A stretch of 64,000 nucleotides of DNA from Haliotis asinina. Its lineage: Eukaryota > Mollusca > Gastropoda > Lepetellida > Haliotidae. Positions 36,424-49,235 of the stretch are shown piece after piece. The notes under the pieces are model-generated. The model made no database searches. It saw only the letters and a program-made list of their open reading frames with translations, and was not told the origin of the DNA. A program made the translations under genes and the position numbers. Every line of letters begins with the position of its first letter. The first letter of the stretch is position 1. The DNA is taken from the NCBI RefSeq assembly GCF_037392515.1, contig NC_090280.1, forward strand, positions 19,160,001 to 19,224,000, read 5' to 3'.

Positions 36424-36949
36424 CTAGTAGTGTAACCACCGTGGGCATCCAGAACTGCACGACATCGCCTCGACATCGAACGAATAAGTCTCAGAATCTG
36501 GTGTTGCCCCACTGCAGTCCACTCTGCCAATAGTAGCCGTGAGAGTTGGTGAAGGGTTACGGAATCGCACCCGTCTGTCCAGGGCATCCCACAGATGCTG
36601 GATCGGGTTTAAGTCCTGTGATCTTGAGAGCCAGGGGAGCACATTGAGGTCTTCTGGCTCGTAAATCAGCCTCTCTCAACCTGTTCCTGACGATCTGTGA
36701 AGACTCATTAATCCGGGCGGTACTGGTCGCCGTAGCTGTTCGATGACGCAGGTGATGTAGCGATCCTGCTCCGCAGTGGTCGTTCGAGATCACCCACTCC
36801 GAATTCTTCCAGCGATATCTTCGCCAGAGCCGTGAAAAGGTGCTTTGGTGAACATTCATGCGTCTGGCAAATGCACGCTTAGACTGACCGGCTTCAAGGA
36901 GACCAAAGGCGATATGACCGTTAGCTTCGCTTGGCTTCAGACGTGGCAT
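36424..36949 (-). mobile_element. Tc1/mariner-type transposase remnant
   Basis: The minus strand gives an N-terminal helix-turn-helix segment (MPRLKPSEANGHIAFGLLEA, KRAFARRMNVHQSTFSRLWR, VRNRLREADLRARRP). In another frame follows the C-terminal hallmark SRSQDLNPIQHLWDALDRR. The middle of the catalytic domain, with the first two acidic residues, is missing, so this is an internally deleted, dead copy. Clear inverted termini were not found. It lies between genes 1 and 2 and has no counterpart between genes 2 and 3. Confidence 0.85.
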
Positions 36950-37319
36950 GTTGCGTTCGTCAACACTATTCCAAATGCGGTGAATAGTCGACAGCGATCA
37001 ACCTTTGATACACATCATGTAGCCTATCTGATCCCCACCTTTTACGTGCATCGCGTGTGAATTGTGTATTCTGTGACTCTACACGCCGAAATTTAAAATC
37101 ATGATATTAAACGTATTTTACGGATGGTGCGTTTTGTTGTTTCAAGACAGGGCAAACCCTTTTGCAAAATGAATCACGTTTTAATTCTTCGCTACATGAC
37201 ATTGCAATATTTATTATGCGTTTCTTTTGGGGAGAATATATGTTCTGTCAGTGAAGTGCTCAAATAAATTTGGTTTACTGCTTATATACTTATCTTGATC
37301 ATTCTTTGAACCCTAAGGG

Positions 37320-37435
37320 TCGGAGGGTTAGCTTAGAGGTTAAAGCGTTGATTCATGACGCGGATGATCATCTCCCCTCATTGGTACAATGTGTGAAGAT
37401 CATTTCTCATGTAACCCGCCATAATATTGCTTGGA
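37320..37435 (+). repeat. SINE copy, diverged
   Basis: ggttagcttagaggttaaag, then ggtacaatgtgtgaagatca and cccgccataatattgct. Confidence 0.65.
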
Positions 37436-38215
37436 TACTATAGAATCTGTCAAATTCGGTTTCTCCATAATCCAGACTACCCTCTGAGTCCCGGCAAAAT
37501 TGTTCGTGATTAATCATTACAACGTGTTGACAAAAATGACAATCCGTTGAATAAATATCACCGTTCACCGTTACTCTGTTACATCTATTCACAATGGTTA
37601 ATGACTGAGAACATTGTATTACGTGGACATTTACGTATGTTAATGTGCTGAGTATACATAAACAACAACAGAAAAAGAAAAAGAAAAACAGAATGATTCA
37701 AATTCTTGGGCGTCCTTAACAAAGGGAGGTAACTCATCGTGGCCATGACCACGTTGACGGACAAATGACAAATTTTGTCTACTCCACACGTTTTAAAATA
37801 GTATAAATGACCCGGACCCGGCCTTGTCCGTGAATATTTTTCTCTTGGCCATGAGTAAAATTAACATCAGTTCAAATGGAAGCCAATATCTGAGTGTCTT
37901 AATTAATTTATGGCCGTCAACATTGTGTGCTAGTGAAACTCGAACTAAAAGTGTCCAGGTGTTTGAGTAAGGACCAAGCCACATGGAACAAATATGTTTC
38001 CCGTAACCCTGAACGTGTTTAAATTTCCATAAATGCGAAAGGAGAGGATGCACTTGAAGAATGCTTTGATGTTTCTTAGTAGAAGTCTTTCTACGGAAAC
38101 AGAAATCATGCATAAAACAATATCCTCAATATACCAGAGAAACTGCTCAATATATGGAATTTGTGAAATAAAAACGGAAATATTTAACAGCTAGAAACAT
38201 GGAAATAACGTTTCT

Positions 38216-38575
38216 GTATGGGGACAGTGGTTAAATCATTCCCTGGTCGTGAAGTAGGCCTGGGTTCGATACCCTCCCTCCCTTATCTATTGAGACCCGG
38301 AATGTTTTAACCTCAATCAGACAATGTTTCCAAAGTCAGTGATGTGAATGGTGACGCACAGGACCTGGCAGTCGTTTAGGACATTGCTGTCACTATGCTC
38401 AGATCATTCTTTCTGAAACGATGAAGAGTCTTGTGCATTGGCCCAGGGACTGCTTATTGGTCAATAGGGAGGACTTGCCAGGTGGCTAAAGTGTTCGGTG
38501 GTCAAGCCGAAGACCTGGGTTCGATTCCCTAATGGGTAGAGTATGTGAAATACATTTCTGTGTGTTCTACCGCCA
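38216..38575 (+). repeat. two SINE head fragments
   Basis: 38216-38290 has ggttaaatcattccctggtc and gggttcgataccctccctc. 38467-38575 has gtggctaaagtgttcggtgg and gggttcgattccctaatggg. Confidence 0.7.
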
Positions 38576-38999
38576 CGCCAGCGGTCCGGAGGGCCGTATG
38601 TGAGCAGCAGGAAGTCGGTGACTCAACGATGACGTCACCGCCAACATGAGGTTGAATTGGTAACTACTTTCAGATAGCGATTGTTGTGACTCTGGGACAT
38701 TCAGTTGTAGGCCGATCACATCACATGTCATATGGAAACGGTTAAACAGTTGCGGTTGCGTTGCATACATTGTACTAGTTAGAACGCAAACTTTGGATCG
38801 CATGAACAAATATGCCTGTGTACTTTCTCTTCACGTTCTCAAATGCATTTGATTAATTAATTAAATTAATCGTACATCTATGTTAAGAATACACTCACGA
38901 AGGAATACGGTGCTCTGAGGAAAGTTGTACAAAGATTCATATTCCCACAGTGTGCAATATACTGCCAGAATATTTAATGAATTCAGAGCAACCGTGAAG

Positions 39000-39190
39000 A
39001 TCAGGGTTAGAACTGATGTTCAGTCAACATGTGTCGTAAGTGGCGACGAATTAATGGGATCGGGTGGACCTGACACATGTCATCGTATCCCAATTCCATA
39101 GATTGATGCTCATGCTATTGGTCACTTAGTTGCCTGGTTCACTCGCGACTTTTTGCAGCCCGCCGCCATCTAGCTGGAATCAACAGCTTG
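39000..39190 (-). repeat. family B copy, reverse
   Basis: Reads gatcagggttagaactgatg, then gattgatgctcatgctattg and cgccatctagctggaat. Confidence 0.65.
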
Positions 39191-39214
39191 CTAGGTCATA
39201 TACCTTCATCACAT

Positions 39215-39390
39215 ATGGTTTCATTTTCCTGCCCATACATACAACCTTCCCTTCCCTCCTTTATTTGTGGAATATAATTATTTGAGTCACCCAACATAAT
39301 CTTTGAAAACAAAACAAATCTGTTTCCTGTTGGGCCGGACTTTGTCAAGTCAAAATATGAACCGCAATAATTCTATGGTCACTTTTGTAG
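39215..39390 (+). promoter_or_regulatory. 5' flanking segment of the receptor unit (copy 2)
   Basis: ggtttcattttcctgcccat, gagtcacccaacataatctt and gtttcctgttgggccggact match 51540-51700 and, more weakly, 26590-26715. Confidence 0.4.
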
Positions 39391-40152
39391 TGTGCATGTT
39401 GTGAATACGATTTCATTTAGATTTCCTCGGTCATAAAAAGGAAACGTCGAGTGAGTGAGTGGGTGAGTGAGTGAGTGAATGAGTGAGTGGGTGAGTCACA
39501 TTCTCAGTGTCCTGTCCTGACTAGATGCTTGGAAGGGTATGGCGTTACCACACAAAGAAGTTGTGTACAGTTCTGTAGAAGCTACAGAATAGACATATAT
39601 ATTATGCAAAATATGCAGGATTAAAACCTCAGGATTAAAACCTCATTAAAACCGTCAACAATTATTAAGTGTTAAAATCTAATTTCTCCCTCATTGCCAT
39701 AATCATACTTTGGAGATTTCTTTTACAAATTTCAGGATCAAATAATGTTTAGTTTTTACTCTTTGTAACAAGGAACATGTATGTTTCATGTATCAGGGTG
39801 CAAAAGGTTAACATCATGATTGTACTGTTCATTAGAGTTCATTTAATAAGATGTTTTGTAATAAGTGGTTGAATGGAATGGACGTTTAGTCTATTCCTGA
39901 TTGATGGTCATCATTTTCAAGCTGTATTTTTGTATAGACAAAAACAACCTTGTATGCAAAATAAATGTGTTTCCTGTAACAGTTCCATAAAATTAGGAAA
40001 TAATCAATGATTCCTCAACCTGGGAAAGTGTCATGCTCATTAACAGCTTATGCTTAAGAGTGATAAGCATGTGGAGATGAGACCAAGAAAATATTTTCAA
40101 GGAAATGTATTTGCGGGTATTGTAGTCGGTGTCTCTTAGGTAACACCATTTA

Positions 40153-40266
<114 letters not shown>

Positions 40267-42075
40267 ATGAAAAATCTACTCAATTTTCCAAAAGTCATGT
40301 CATCTCTGCGTTATTTTCCTCTCAACCTAATGTAACAGCTTTGTTTTTGAAAAGGCTAACATTGTTTCTTTAAAGAAACATCAATGTTTATTAGCCACAT
40401 ATTCTTTCTGTTGTTATGTGGTAATGATTAAAGGTTTCTATAGGCTATAGATCCAATACGTTTTACATTTTCTATTCGGACAGCAGTCGTCAAAGGTCGT
40501 TATTGGAAAGACAAATTCTGTAACTACAAAGCCAATTCAATGCAAATTTGAAAATAAGCATTATCTTTGGCAGGTCTCGTTCATCTAGATTTGCTATGTG
40601 CTCCTTTTAATTTGAGGTTAAATTCTGGGTAACAATTTTTCAAAAATAGTTGTAACTTAAAAAACATAAGTTACTATTGTAAAGAAAATTTAATGACAAT
40701 GATCTTTTTTGTCATTCATTCCCGATTCATTCAGATGTACATTAAATACGTGGGATAAGACTACCCTACGTTCACAAAGAAATTTTGAATGTTCTATGTA
40801 TTTTCTAACACAGGGTGTGTGACTGTAGCTGTAATAACATATAATAACCACGCCAGCGCAATGATCAGCCCGCACAACCATCAAAGTGTTAGCATTTACT
40901 TTCTTATATATAGTGCCTGTGTCAATACCTTTAACAAAATATCAATGAGACATTCATTTCTGTATGTATTTTCAGAAATGGCTAGATGCGTACGAACATC
41001 CGTAATCTGGTTGTGTAGAGGATGCACATAAAATGCAGTTTTTGTCTCTTGTATGCAAAACATCAGGAGGTGAAAGCAATAAATTTTCTTAGCTAAAAGG
41101 TTCAGGATAAATGTTGGTATGAGCTGGAGAGTTCTCACAATAATTTCAGCTCCTGCTCTTATAGAGAACGCATCACACGTCAAGATTAACCCTGTCATTT
41201 GTCAAAAATCACAACCCGATTGAAGCAACCCGTGCATGGTTTTCTCTGTTGCCTTAAAGGTGTGAAAGATAAAAATGTCTTTCCAGTAATACTGAAATAT
41301 CTTTGGGGTAACAAACAGACCAAGTTCTAAAATATAGACTACAGACTGATACTCTTATAAATCAATTTATATAAACCTACATACTAGCTATAGTGATTTG
41401 TCCTTTTGGGTCTTTGCTGTAACAAACATTTCTCTCGATCTGGTGACATATGCATAACATGCAACACTTACTATACGTATGAGGGTAACAGGCGCAACAT
41501 TCCTCTTTTCGTTTTAGATAGATCAAATATATTTATTATTATTGAATAGTTGTAGTTTACTTGACATATTTTCGTTCCAATAACATAGGGTCTCTTTCCT
41601 CCTTGCGATAACCGATGATGTCTTTGCTATAACAGAAATAAAAACAAATCAATGCGTTTACTTCATAATATACAATTTTATTAGTTTAATTAGTCACAAT
41701 TATTTAGAGATAATTAAACCATAACTACTAACCTTTACACTGTAGCTTGCCATTTGTGAACAATGGTTGCTGATTTTGTATTTCAATCACTTTGTCCTTT
41801 GTGCTCCATATTATCTGCAAAGCTTAGAATATCGCATATACCAAAACTAAGGTAAATGGTTCTTGTTGCATGTCGTAGGAAGAAATACATGCCTCGATAA
41901 TGATATCATTAAACTGAAAATAATTATAATTTTTTTATCTGGTCTCACGCAATAATTTTGTAGACGTGTTATGTAATGTCGGATCACGTCCTGTGCTATA
42001 TCTGCAATTAATCTAGACTACCCAGGAAGTAGTGCACATCTCTGTCAGTTGCTGTATATCAATTGGCACAGAGAC

Positions 42076-42148
42076 ATGTACGGTAGGAGTTGGACGGGCG
42101 TCATTTGTGTTTTGTTTTCTCATGGATGCACAGGAGGAGCTTGGACAG
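42076..42148 (+). CDS. gene 2 signal-peptide exon
   Basis: MYGRSWTGVICVLFSHGC then TGGAWT; donor acag|gtgagg, phase 1. Same length as gene 3. Confidence 0.78.
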
Positions 42149-45100
42149 GTGAGGCAGATACACTGATAACTTTCATATCCCCGAGTGTGAATTTAGATGG
42201 AGTTATGGTGAATTTCATTACAAATACTGCATGTGTAGCCGTGTAGTAGTTTTCATTCTGCTGAAAAGGAAGTGTGATATTTTTGCAACTGGTATTGACA
42301 TAGTTCTGTATATTCATGTACATACACACACATTCTTGAGCGCTTTTATTGCTGATAGGCGTGTTTTGGTTCCATTAAATGGTGTGTGTTCTGGTTTTAG
42401 AGAATATTGAGGCAACTTTGGAAGTTTAATGTCGTTTTGGAGGGATTTTTGTTTTGATTTGTTGAATATGAGTTCAGTTTTGGTGATTTGTTCCCCGCTT
42501 GTATGGTAGCCCTGAAGAGGTAATTAATAGATCTTTAAAACTGAAATGTGCCTACACTAACTACACTTGTTGATGAAGGAGCAAGCATGCGCTCCAACAC
42601 GTTGTGTTATCCACAATAAAGACGTTGACATCCTTAAATCTGTTTTTTCTTAAGCTGTCCACTTCTAAATGCCCTTCAAAGATTTAAAGTACTTGCTACT
42701 TTTCAGGTAATGTAACTGTCGGGGACAATGCTACACTGTCCGGGTATCTACCGAAACCAACAAACAAGGAATTCACCGTGTGGAATACACGCTCGGGGAA
42801 ACCAATACTCCCTGTAACTAGCTACAATAATGTCACTGACATGACTCTAGAATCTAGAATCACATTTACAGGGATAATTTCACCGTCGGGACCAGGGTTA
42901 TTTAGATTTGTCATCAGTGATGTCAGGTTCCTAGATGAAGGCCGGTATGAGTGTTATGTAGGACCGCCAGAAAATGCTTAAAATGAATGGTATGCTTTAA
43001 ATGCTTACAATTAATGAATATATACGCTTAAAATGAATGTCTATGCCAGACATATCGGAGGGGTAGTGTCGTGTTATATCATCTTTGTGTAAATTTAAAT
43101 ATATTTCTTTATTTACCTTTCAGCTTCGTCAACTGTGTACACCCGTTTTGGAGAAAAAATAACTCTGGCTTGGAATTTGCATGGGTCCGGAATGGAAGAG
43201 TTTTTAGTCAGGAACGACTTTTGGAAGAAGACATTTTTCCATATTACCAACTATAACCTCGTTAACATTCCTGCTGTGAAACTGAGGTCAAAAATAGTAT
43301 TCACCGGAAATATAACCTCGACAGGAACTGGTTTGTTCAGGTTCAGAATCAATGGCGCTGACGATCATCACTTTGGTCAGTACAGCTGCTACAAGGGTTC
43401 AATAAAACGTCCAGAAACAAAGGTCCCCAACTGTGGGCAAAATCTGGTTGTGATACGTAAGTGAATCATTAACTGGAGATTGTGTTACTGTTTTAGTTTC
43501 TTAACTCACCATTTGTATTTGTAAATGACCATATCGATGTTCATTAGTCGTTGATCATCCCATTCACAGCTTTTATGATTGAGAAAATACTGACTCTCCA
43601 TACATGTTATGTTCGCAACAGGTGTCCAAGAACCCTACATTGCGAGCCCAGAAAAAGTAACAGTCGGCGATTCTGAAAACCTTGTATGCTACTCCTTTCT
43701 GAAAAGCTACCCCTTCACGAACCTGACCATGTCCTTCATATGGAGTAGGAACGGAACGAGAGTGGAGCATGACGGCAAGCATAGGGTGGTTTCTGATAAC
43801 AGGGTCGGGATTGGCGGGCGACTCATGACGAGCACCCTGATCATCAGTGGCGTGACAAAGAAGGACAGAGCAGGGAGATATACTTGTCAGACGGTTGTTG
43901 GGGAGAATCTTCTCATAGATCAGAGTGTCGATAATGCCCTTGGTGTATCGTGTTAGTATTCCTTTCATATTGTTATTGGCTGCTATCAAGTCAAAAGAAA
44001 TCGATAAAATGTGTGTCATTTTAGTTCTACAAAGACAGGATGGTGTGTGGACCTGACGTCTAAAGTTAAATTATATAATAAATTCATGTGGAATCGTTAA
44101 AAAACTCCTTTATGTATTTTTTTGAGATCCACATTCTTTGGGATTCTTGTGTTTACCACCACTAAATCCATGCCGTTCAAATGTGGGCATGCATTCTTAC
44201 ATCCATCCCACATTAATTGAACTCGCTTGATGTCGTTTGAAGGACGCTCTCTGGTACTGTCGTATGAAACAGATACCTCAATCATTTCCCCTGTTGACAA
44301 AAATCCCATCAAAAGAACTTTCACTATGTTACAGATATACCTGACACTCCTAGTAAAAACGCAGAAGTAGAAGTGGGAGACAATGCATTGCTTTCCATGA
44401 AGACACCCTTACGCCAGTCAAAGATGTACGTGATCGGTCCCACTGATACACCTTTGTTCGAGATGAACGCCACTGCAATCTACGTACGAGAAGATTACTG
44501 GACCAAGATCAAGATTATGAAGGTCATCATTTCTCTGACTACAGTCTCTGTACAGTTCCAACTCTCCGACATCACATCATCTGATGGTGGGACGTACTAC
44601 TGTAGCCTGGATCCTCGTGGACAGATAGGCTGTGACTGGAAACACTTCTTGGCCGTTTCCAGTAGGTCAAACTGCTTTTGTGATTTGGGCTGAAGGAAAA
44701 TAGTATCTTTCTAAAATTAACTGTACTCTGTTACTGGAGTACCATTAAGCTTGAATCATTGTGTATTTTTCATTCTTAAAAATATATTAGTCTATGTTTT
44801 TTCAACAGTAAGATCACGATATGGCTGCAATATTGCCGATGTGACGTTAAATATTAACTCACTCATTAACTTCAACAGTAAGGATGAATGCATATGCATC
44901 AATGTTTAACCATTTATTTCTTCTTGTTCAGAAAATTGATAATTGTTATGTTTCGTTTATGATGTTCGTATTTTAGATGCTACTGTGACCGTACCAGCTT
45001 CATCTTCAGTCGTAACATCAACCACAGGTAAGGTATATGAATAATATCATTTAATCCGTGAAAATGATTTCTAAAAGCTTGTGTTAAACCTCAGATGTCC

Positions 45101-48100
45101 ATGGGTGAGATGCACGATAGAAAATACTCCCAGATTCAATTCCTATTCATTACAGTATGCCTTGCTATCGATCTTGAGCGAACAGTCAAACAACAGGACG
45201 TACACAGACCAATGCCTTCATTGTGCATAATTTGTGCTTAACTTTTTATAATATTGTAGATGGTACTGTAAAAGACTTTAACATATGTTTAAAACCAGTT
45301 ACACTAAAGTACTAACCCATCTTTAAGCTCGAAGCATTGTGTTTTTTAAATGTTTAATTACTGGATTTGTAAAAGTATACTACTAAGTGCTCGTTTAACA
45401 GTAAACTTGATTACGTACGTGCCTATGGGTAATCGTTCTTACCTTGTAATCAACATAAATTGATACTTTTCAAATATGTTGAAAATATTTGCATCTTAGA
45501 TGCGACTGTGACGGTACCAGTTTCATGGTCTGTCGTAATATCCTCTGCAGGTAGGGTATATACATCCTATCATTTCATCCGTCAACATTTCCCTAAATGC
45601 TCATAGGTAACCTTAAATCAGAGCCTGAGAATAATTACTTGATGACCATGTGTGGTCTTAAAGGCTCCCGGCCTTGAATTGATGCAATTAGCATGCATAG
45701 CTTCGTATTTAAATTTCAGTGAATACTGCAGACGACACTGTGGCTGTAACAGCTTCACAGTATGAACAAAGTTCTGTTAAAGGTGAAGAATGATGCTTTT
45801 TATAAAAACTTGTGACTCACTAGCAGTACACCCAGAAATACTTGAAGGACCCCGTCAAAATAATATGACATTTCGAAAATTCTCCTTTGTTGTGCAAATT
45901 ATTTTTCTCGTAATTATTTCTCGTAAATGTGAAATATATTCAGAGGTGAGAGGAAGAAAATGCATATGTCATGTGTTTAATGTACAGTTGCATAGTTTTA
46001 GGGCGTAGATCATGCGAAGTTAGTCCACTGCCCATTATTGCTGGTGATAGATACACAAGGTAGATCATAGAGAGGGATAATGGTTCTCTAATTAGCGATC
46101 GATTATCAGTAAATATCAAAGACGTGACTTTGAGGAAATATAACCAAAATATCTGAAATATGTCATATGTCTCACATATATGAATAGCTGACATATTCTT
46201 GCATGGCTTTTTAAGAAAACAGCGTCTTGAACCACTTCAGAAGCAGTCAATGAATAAAGTCCTAAAATTAAATATAATGTGTGAGAAACTGTACAATATT
46301 TTCGATAACTCAATTTCCATGTCGAAAATAATTTTCAATCATTAATAAGTTGTCAACGATATTTCCGAGTATCAATTATTGGAGCCAGTCCCACTGCCCA
46401 CATTTAAGTTGAACGTGCATACTCTAAAAAGTCCACTTCGACTGTAACAGATGTATCTGACAACAGTTACTGTGAAACCCAGCACAGTCCAGGTCTCTCC
46501 TGTACCAGCTAATGATGAGGCTAATGCAACATCTGTCATTCAGTATGAACGCTTCCTGATAAATGATACCTTCCTTTCATTCGCATACACATTGCGTTAG
46601 TCTTAATCCAAGAATAGAGAAGGACATACATCAATATATTCAACCTTCAGAAATTTGAGATTCATCTTAATTATCTCACGTCAGGTCACAAGAACAAACA
46701 CTTTGTGTAGATTCAAACGTTCAAACAAATGCTTTTCTTGTAGCAGGGAATAACTCCTATCAAGTAAATTTTGTTTGAACCTTTAACTTCGTCCATGTGA
46801 TTTCAGCGCTTGTATCCTTTCACTGTACTCATATTTCTAACAAACTATAAACGTCAAGTCCTTTTCCCGTAACGATACGGCTGAAACGTTGCCGATGTGA
46901 CGTTAAATATTAACTGGCTCACTGTCTCACTAGTTTTGCCATTAAGAGTTCTGGAATATAGAAAGTAACGTTTCCTTGTTTTTCCTATGTCCCTAGCGAC
47001 ATACACGTCAACAGTACTTTCATCGAAACTAATTTACTCCTTTGCAACTGATAGTTTTACCAGAACATGGTTTATTTCAGCAGGGGAATACGCTTTGTTT
47101 TCTACAATGTCCACATCCCCTGCTGATGTATTGCCACAGTCGCATGATACTATTGTGACCACAACGGATAAATCATCTAATGCGGAAGGTGTGTTGAGTT
47201 TATACATATGTAAAACCGTGTCTCTAAAGGCAGTAAATTATGTCAATTTTAAAAAGAGTACGATCTGGATATTGATGAAGCATTTGAATACCTAGCATAC
47301 TCAAGTACATCAATACATAAGTGCATACTCAAACATACTCAACATAGAAATACATTACTGTCCTCATGGTAATACATGCTTGTCGGGATAAACCGACTTT
47401 TCAGACTATGCTTTACGCGGTAACTCAGTAAAACCTCTCTTACAGGAGGAACGGAAACACTCTCTATGATCAGTATTGGATTGTCCACAGCAACAGCGTT
47501 GGTCATGGTCGTTATCGGTGTGTCACTTTGCCATAGAAGGTTCAAGCGACGGGAAGGTAGGAGTCACAATTTTGAAATACTTCTGAAAAGATGAGAAAGA
47601 TGAGAAATGAACCCAAACTAAGATTATAGACTACTCTATTAGAAAGGTGTCTGTACATGTTGCATCACCCCAGTGAACATGTGCTGTCTAGAGTCAAGGT
47701 ACGAGTACATTTAGTTTCTGTGGTGCATTCACACATAGGCGGCTGGTAGTTACCAGAAGGTAAAGAAGCGTTAGTCCAAGAATCCGGTTACTGGTATGCT
47801 CTTCAACATCAAATGTACCTTCTGACTGTATCATCAATCTGATTTTCATTTTTGTGTTTTGAAACTATTTGAGCTATATTCACATCCTTTAAAATTTTAT
47901 GAGATCACACATTTTAGCAGAATTCAGGGTCATGAATCTTTAAGCACACCTGAGTTCGGTGTTAGTCGTATTCAATATAGCTGTGGAAGTATGTCTGAAC
48001 AAATATTTTACATCAACAAAAAATTCAGTTTTCCCTTTCAGAGTCAAACAATCAAAGGTAAGCACTATAATAACACTTTGATAAGAAACACATCCCTTGA

Positions 48101-48271
48101 TAAGAAGATAAATGTCAGCGTAATGCAGTGAAACTGTTTAATACATAATCCCTGAATGCTAATAAATAGTTTATTTTAATGATATCTGTTCTTTTCCACA
48201 GGATTCCAGCATTGTATATCACTCCGAAGTATGACGACAATGAAGGATACGAACTTATTAACCACATTTAG
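42076..48271 (+). CDS. Ig-superfamily membrane receptor, gene 2 (three usable Ig domains, short tail)
   Basis: Exons: 42076-42148, 43124-43456, 43622-43951, 44335-44661, 44977-45027, 45500-45550, 45732-45782, 47081-47188, 47446-47556, 48042-48057, 48202-48271. Joined they read 506 residues: signal peptide, Ig2, Ig3, Ig4, three 17-residue stalk repeats plus a 36-residue stalk exon, a membrane helix and the tail YITPKYDDNEGYELI. The Ig1 exon at 42707 has lost its 3' end and donor and must be skipped; the signal-peptide exon joins Ig2 in phase 1. From Ig3 to the first stalk exon the gene is almost identical to gene 3, whereas its tail and 3' flank match gene 1. Cell-surface receptor by architecture; partner unknown. 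Confidence 0.78.
42707..42975 (+). pseudogene. gene 2 Ig1 exon, 3' end deleted
   Basis: Follows genes 1 and 3 to FLDEGRYECYVGPPEN, then hits a stop. About 120 bases present in gene 3 (53275-53395), holding the second late Cys and the splice donor, are missing. Gly replaces the Trp at TLSGYLPKP. Confidence 0.85.
43124..43456 (+). CDS. gene 2 Ig2 exon
   Basis: 111 codons, phase 1-1. TLAWNLHGSGMEEFLVRNDF has no B-strand Cys; HHFGQYSCYKG and KVPNCGQNL hold the late pair. Acceptor ttacctttcag, donor atac|gtaagt. Confidence 0.88.
43622..43951 (+). CDS. gene 2 Ig3 exon (canonical)
   Basis: 110 codons. Cysteines in SENLVCYSFLKSYP and GRYTCQTVVG. The translated exon is identical to gene 3; the donor is tcgt|gttagt in both. 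Confidence 0.9.
44335..44661 (+). CDS. gene 2 Ig4 exon
   Basis: 109 codons, GDNALLSMKTP and GGTYYCSLDPRGQIGCDW. I see one residue difference from gene 3 (Asp in REDYW against Ala in REAYW). Confidence 0.9.
44813..44870 (+). mobile_element. 58-bp LINE 3' tail insertion (gene 2 intron)
   Basis: atcacgatatggctgcaata through gatgtgacgttaaatattaa and a CACT tail match the end of the 2135-7698 LINE. The duplication ttcaacagtaag flanks it (44801-44812, 44871-44882). The same insertion is in gene 3. Confidence 0.85.
44977..45782 (+). CDS. gene 2 stalk exons (three of 51 bp)
   Basis: 44977-45027 (ATVTVPASSSVVTSTT), 45500-45550 (DATVTVPVSWSVVISSA) and 45732-45782 (DDTVAVTASQYEQSSVK) share length, phase and the start D-x-T-V. 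A fourth, decayed copy lies near 45259. Confidence 0.75.
46868..46925 (+). mobile_element. short LINE 3' tail copy (gene 2 intron)
   Basis: acgatacggctgaaacgttg, ccgatgtgacgttaaatatt and a degenerate CACT tail. No target duplication seen. Confidence 0.65.
47081..47188 (+). CDS. gene 2 stalk exon d
   Basis: 36 codons, phase 1-1 (GEYALFSTMSTSPADVLPQS, IVTTTDKSSNAE). A decayed relative of the gene 3 exon 56405-56503 lies upstream near 46430-46540. Confidence 0.75.
47446..47556 (+). CDS. gene 2 transmembrane exon
   Basis: LSMISIGLSTATALVMVVIG, then VSLCHRRFKRRE. Acceptor cctctcttacag, donor gaag|gtagga. Confidence 0.88.
48042..48271 (+). CDS. gene 2 micro-exon and short tail exon
   Basis: 16-base exon 48042-48057, then 48202-48271 reading RIPALYITPKYDDNEGYELI, NHI and TAG. 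Length, phase and frame match gene 1. Confidence 0.82.
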
Positions 48272-48427
48272 AAATCAAGCCCTATTGGAATCATGACGTC
48301 AGTTCAGACGCCAGATGAACAATGTGTGACCTGAAACACGTCTGTTCAGATATATTTGGGACATCGTCCTAATTAGCTGAACTACTTCCCTTTGACCTAT
48401 GACAACGTTCCAGCTTTCTCTGGATTA

Positions 48428-49235
48428 AGGAGTGAGGTTGCTCACTGGTTAAAGCGTTTCGCAGCAATATCCCAGCTGTATGGCTGCTCGGTCTGTAAAT
48501 ACAGTCCCCCACCCGCCCACGTAATTGAAGGAATTACAGCAAATTTGGAGGAACTGTTTACATCTGAACCTCCAGGGGCATGACTTGTGACACTCTTCTG
48601 CAGTGACAGTCTGTTCCTAAAAAAATAAGCTATAGCTCCAACAACACCTCATACCTAAACGCATTCAACAAGGGTGCAAGGGTGGTCAAAGATGGATAAG
48701 TATAAAAATGTAATAGTAGGAACTAAAAACAAAACTCACCGAGACGGGTGCTTCTTCGAACGACGCCATGTTTTGCTGCGTGAGTTTCCGTTCGCGACCG
48801 ACAAATCACGTAAGTGAGCCGAAAAATCTCCGAAGACGGCCGAGTGTGTTTCAAGTATTACCGACATTGCTTCCGATATGGCCGATGTGTTTCAGTTATT
48901 ATCGCTAAACTGCCGGTATGGCTGCAATTGTTTCGCGAGTGGGCTGCGTGTGTTTACATTTGAGATGCAATTCCTTCACATTTACTGTAAGTCCTTCAAT
49001 TACTTAGGGAGCCCTGTAAATAGTCCAGTGATCAACATCATGAGCACCGATCTGCACAACAGTGTGCCATTCCCATTAGTCGCCCCAGATGGCATGCCTG
49101 GGTTCCTGAAGATCATTTCTAGCCTGGGTCTTCAGTGTAATGGCCCCACATGGGTACAATATATGAAGCCCATTTCTGGTGTCAGCCACCGTTGTATAGC
49201 CACAATATTGCTAATAGCGGCTTAAAACTAAACTC
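48428..49235 (+). repeat. SINE fragments around a CpG-rich block
   Basis: 48428-48500 is a SINE head (ctcactggttaaagcg) fused to family B sequence (cagctgtatggctgctcggt). 49135-49235 is a SINE 3' half (gcccatttctggtgtcagcc, gcggcttaaaactaaactca). 49010-49080 holds family B text. Confidence 0.6.
48740..48769 (-). CDS. possible first exon of an antisense gene
   Basis: On the minus strand aacATGG starts MASFEEAPVS, ended by tcg|gtgagt after ten codons (phase 0). The DNA upstream (48770-48960) is CpG-rich for this region, as in a promoter. No following exon was found below it, so it may be a copied or translocated gene start. Confidence 0.28.

Noticed and set aside
43573-44019. 148-codon minus-strand frame, and its twin at 53960-54436
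   Set aside because: Antisense shadow of the Ig3 exon; conserved only because the sense exon and introns are nearly identical in genes 2 and 3.
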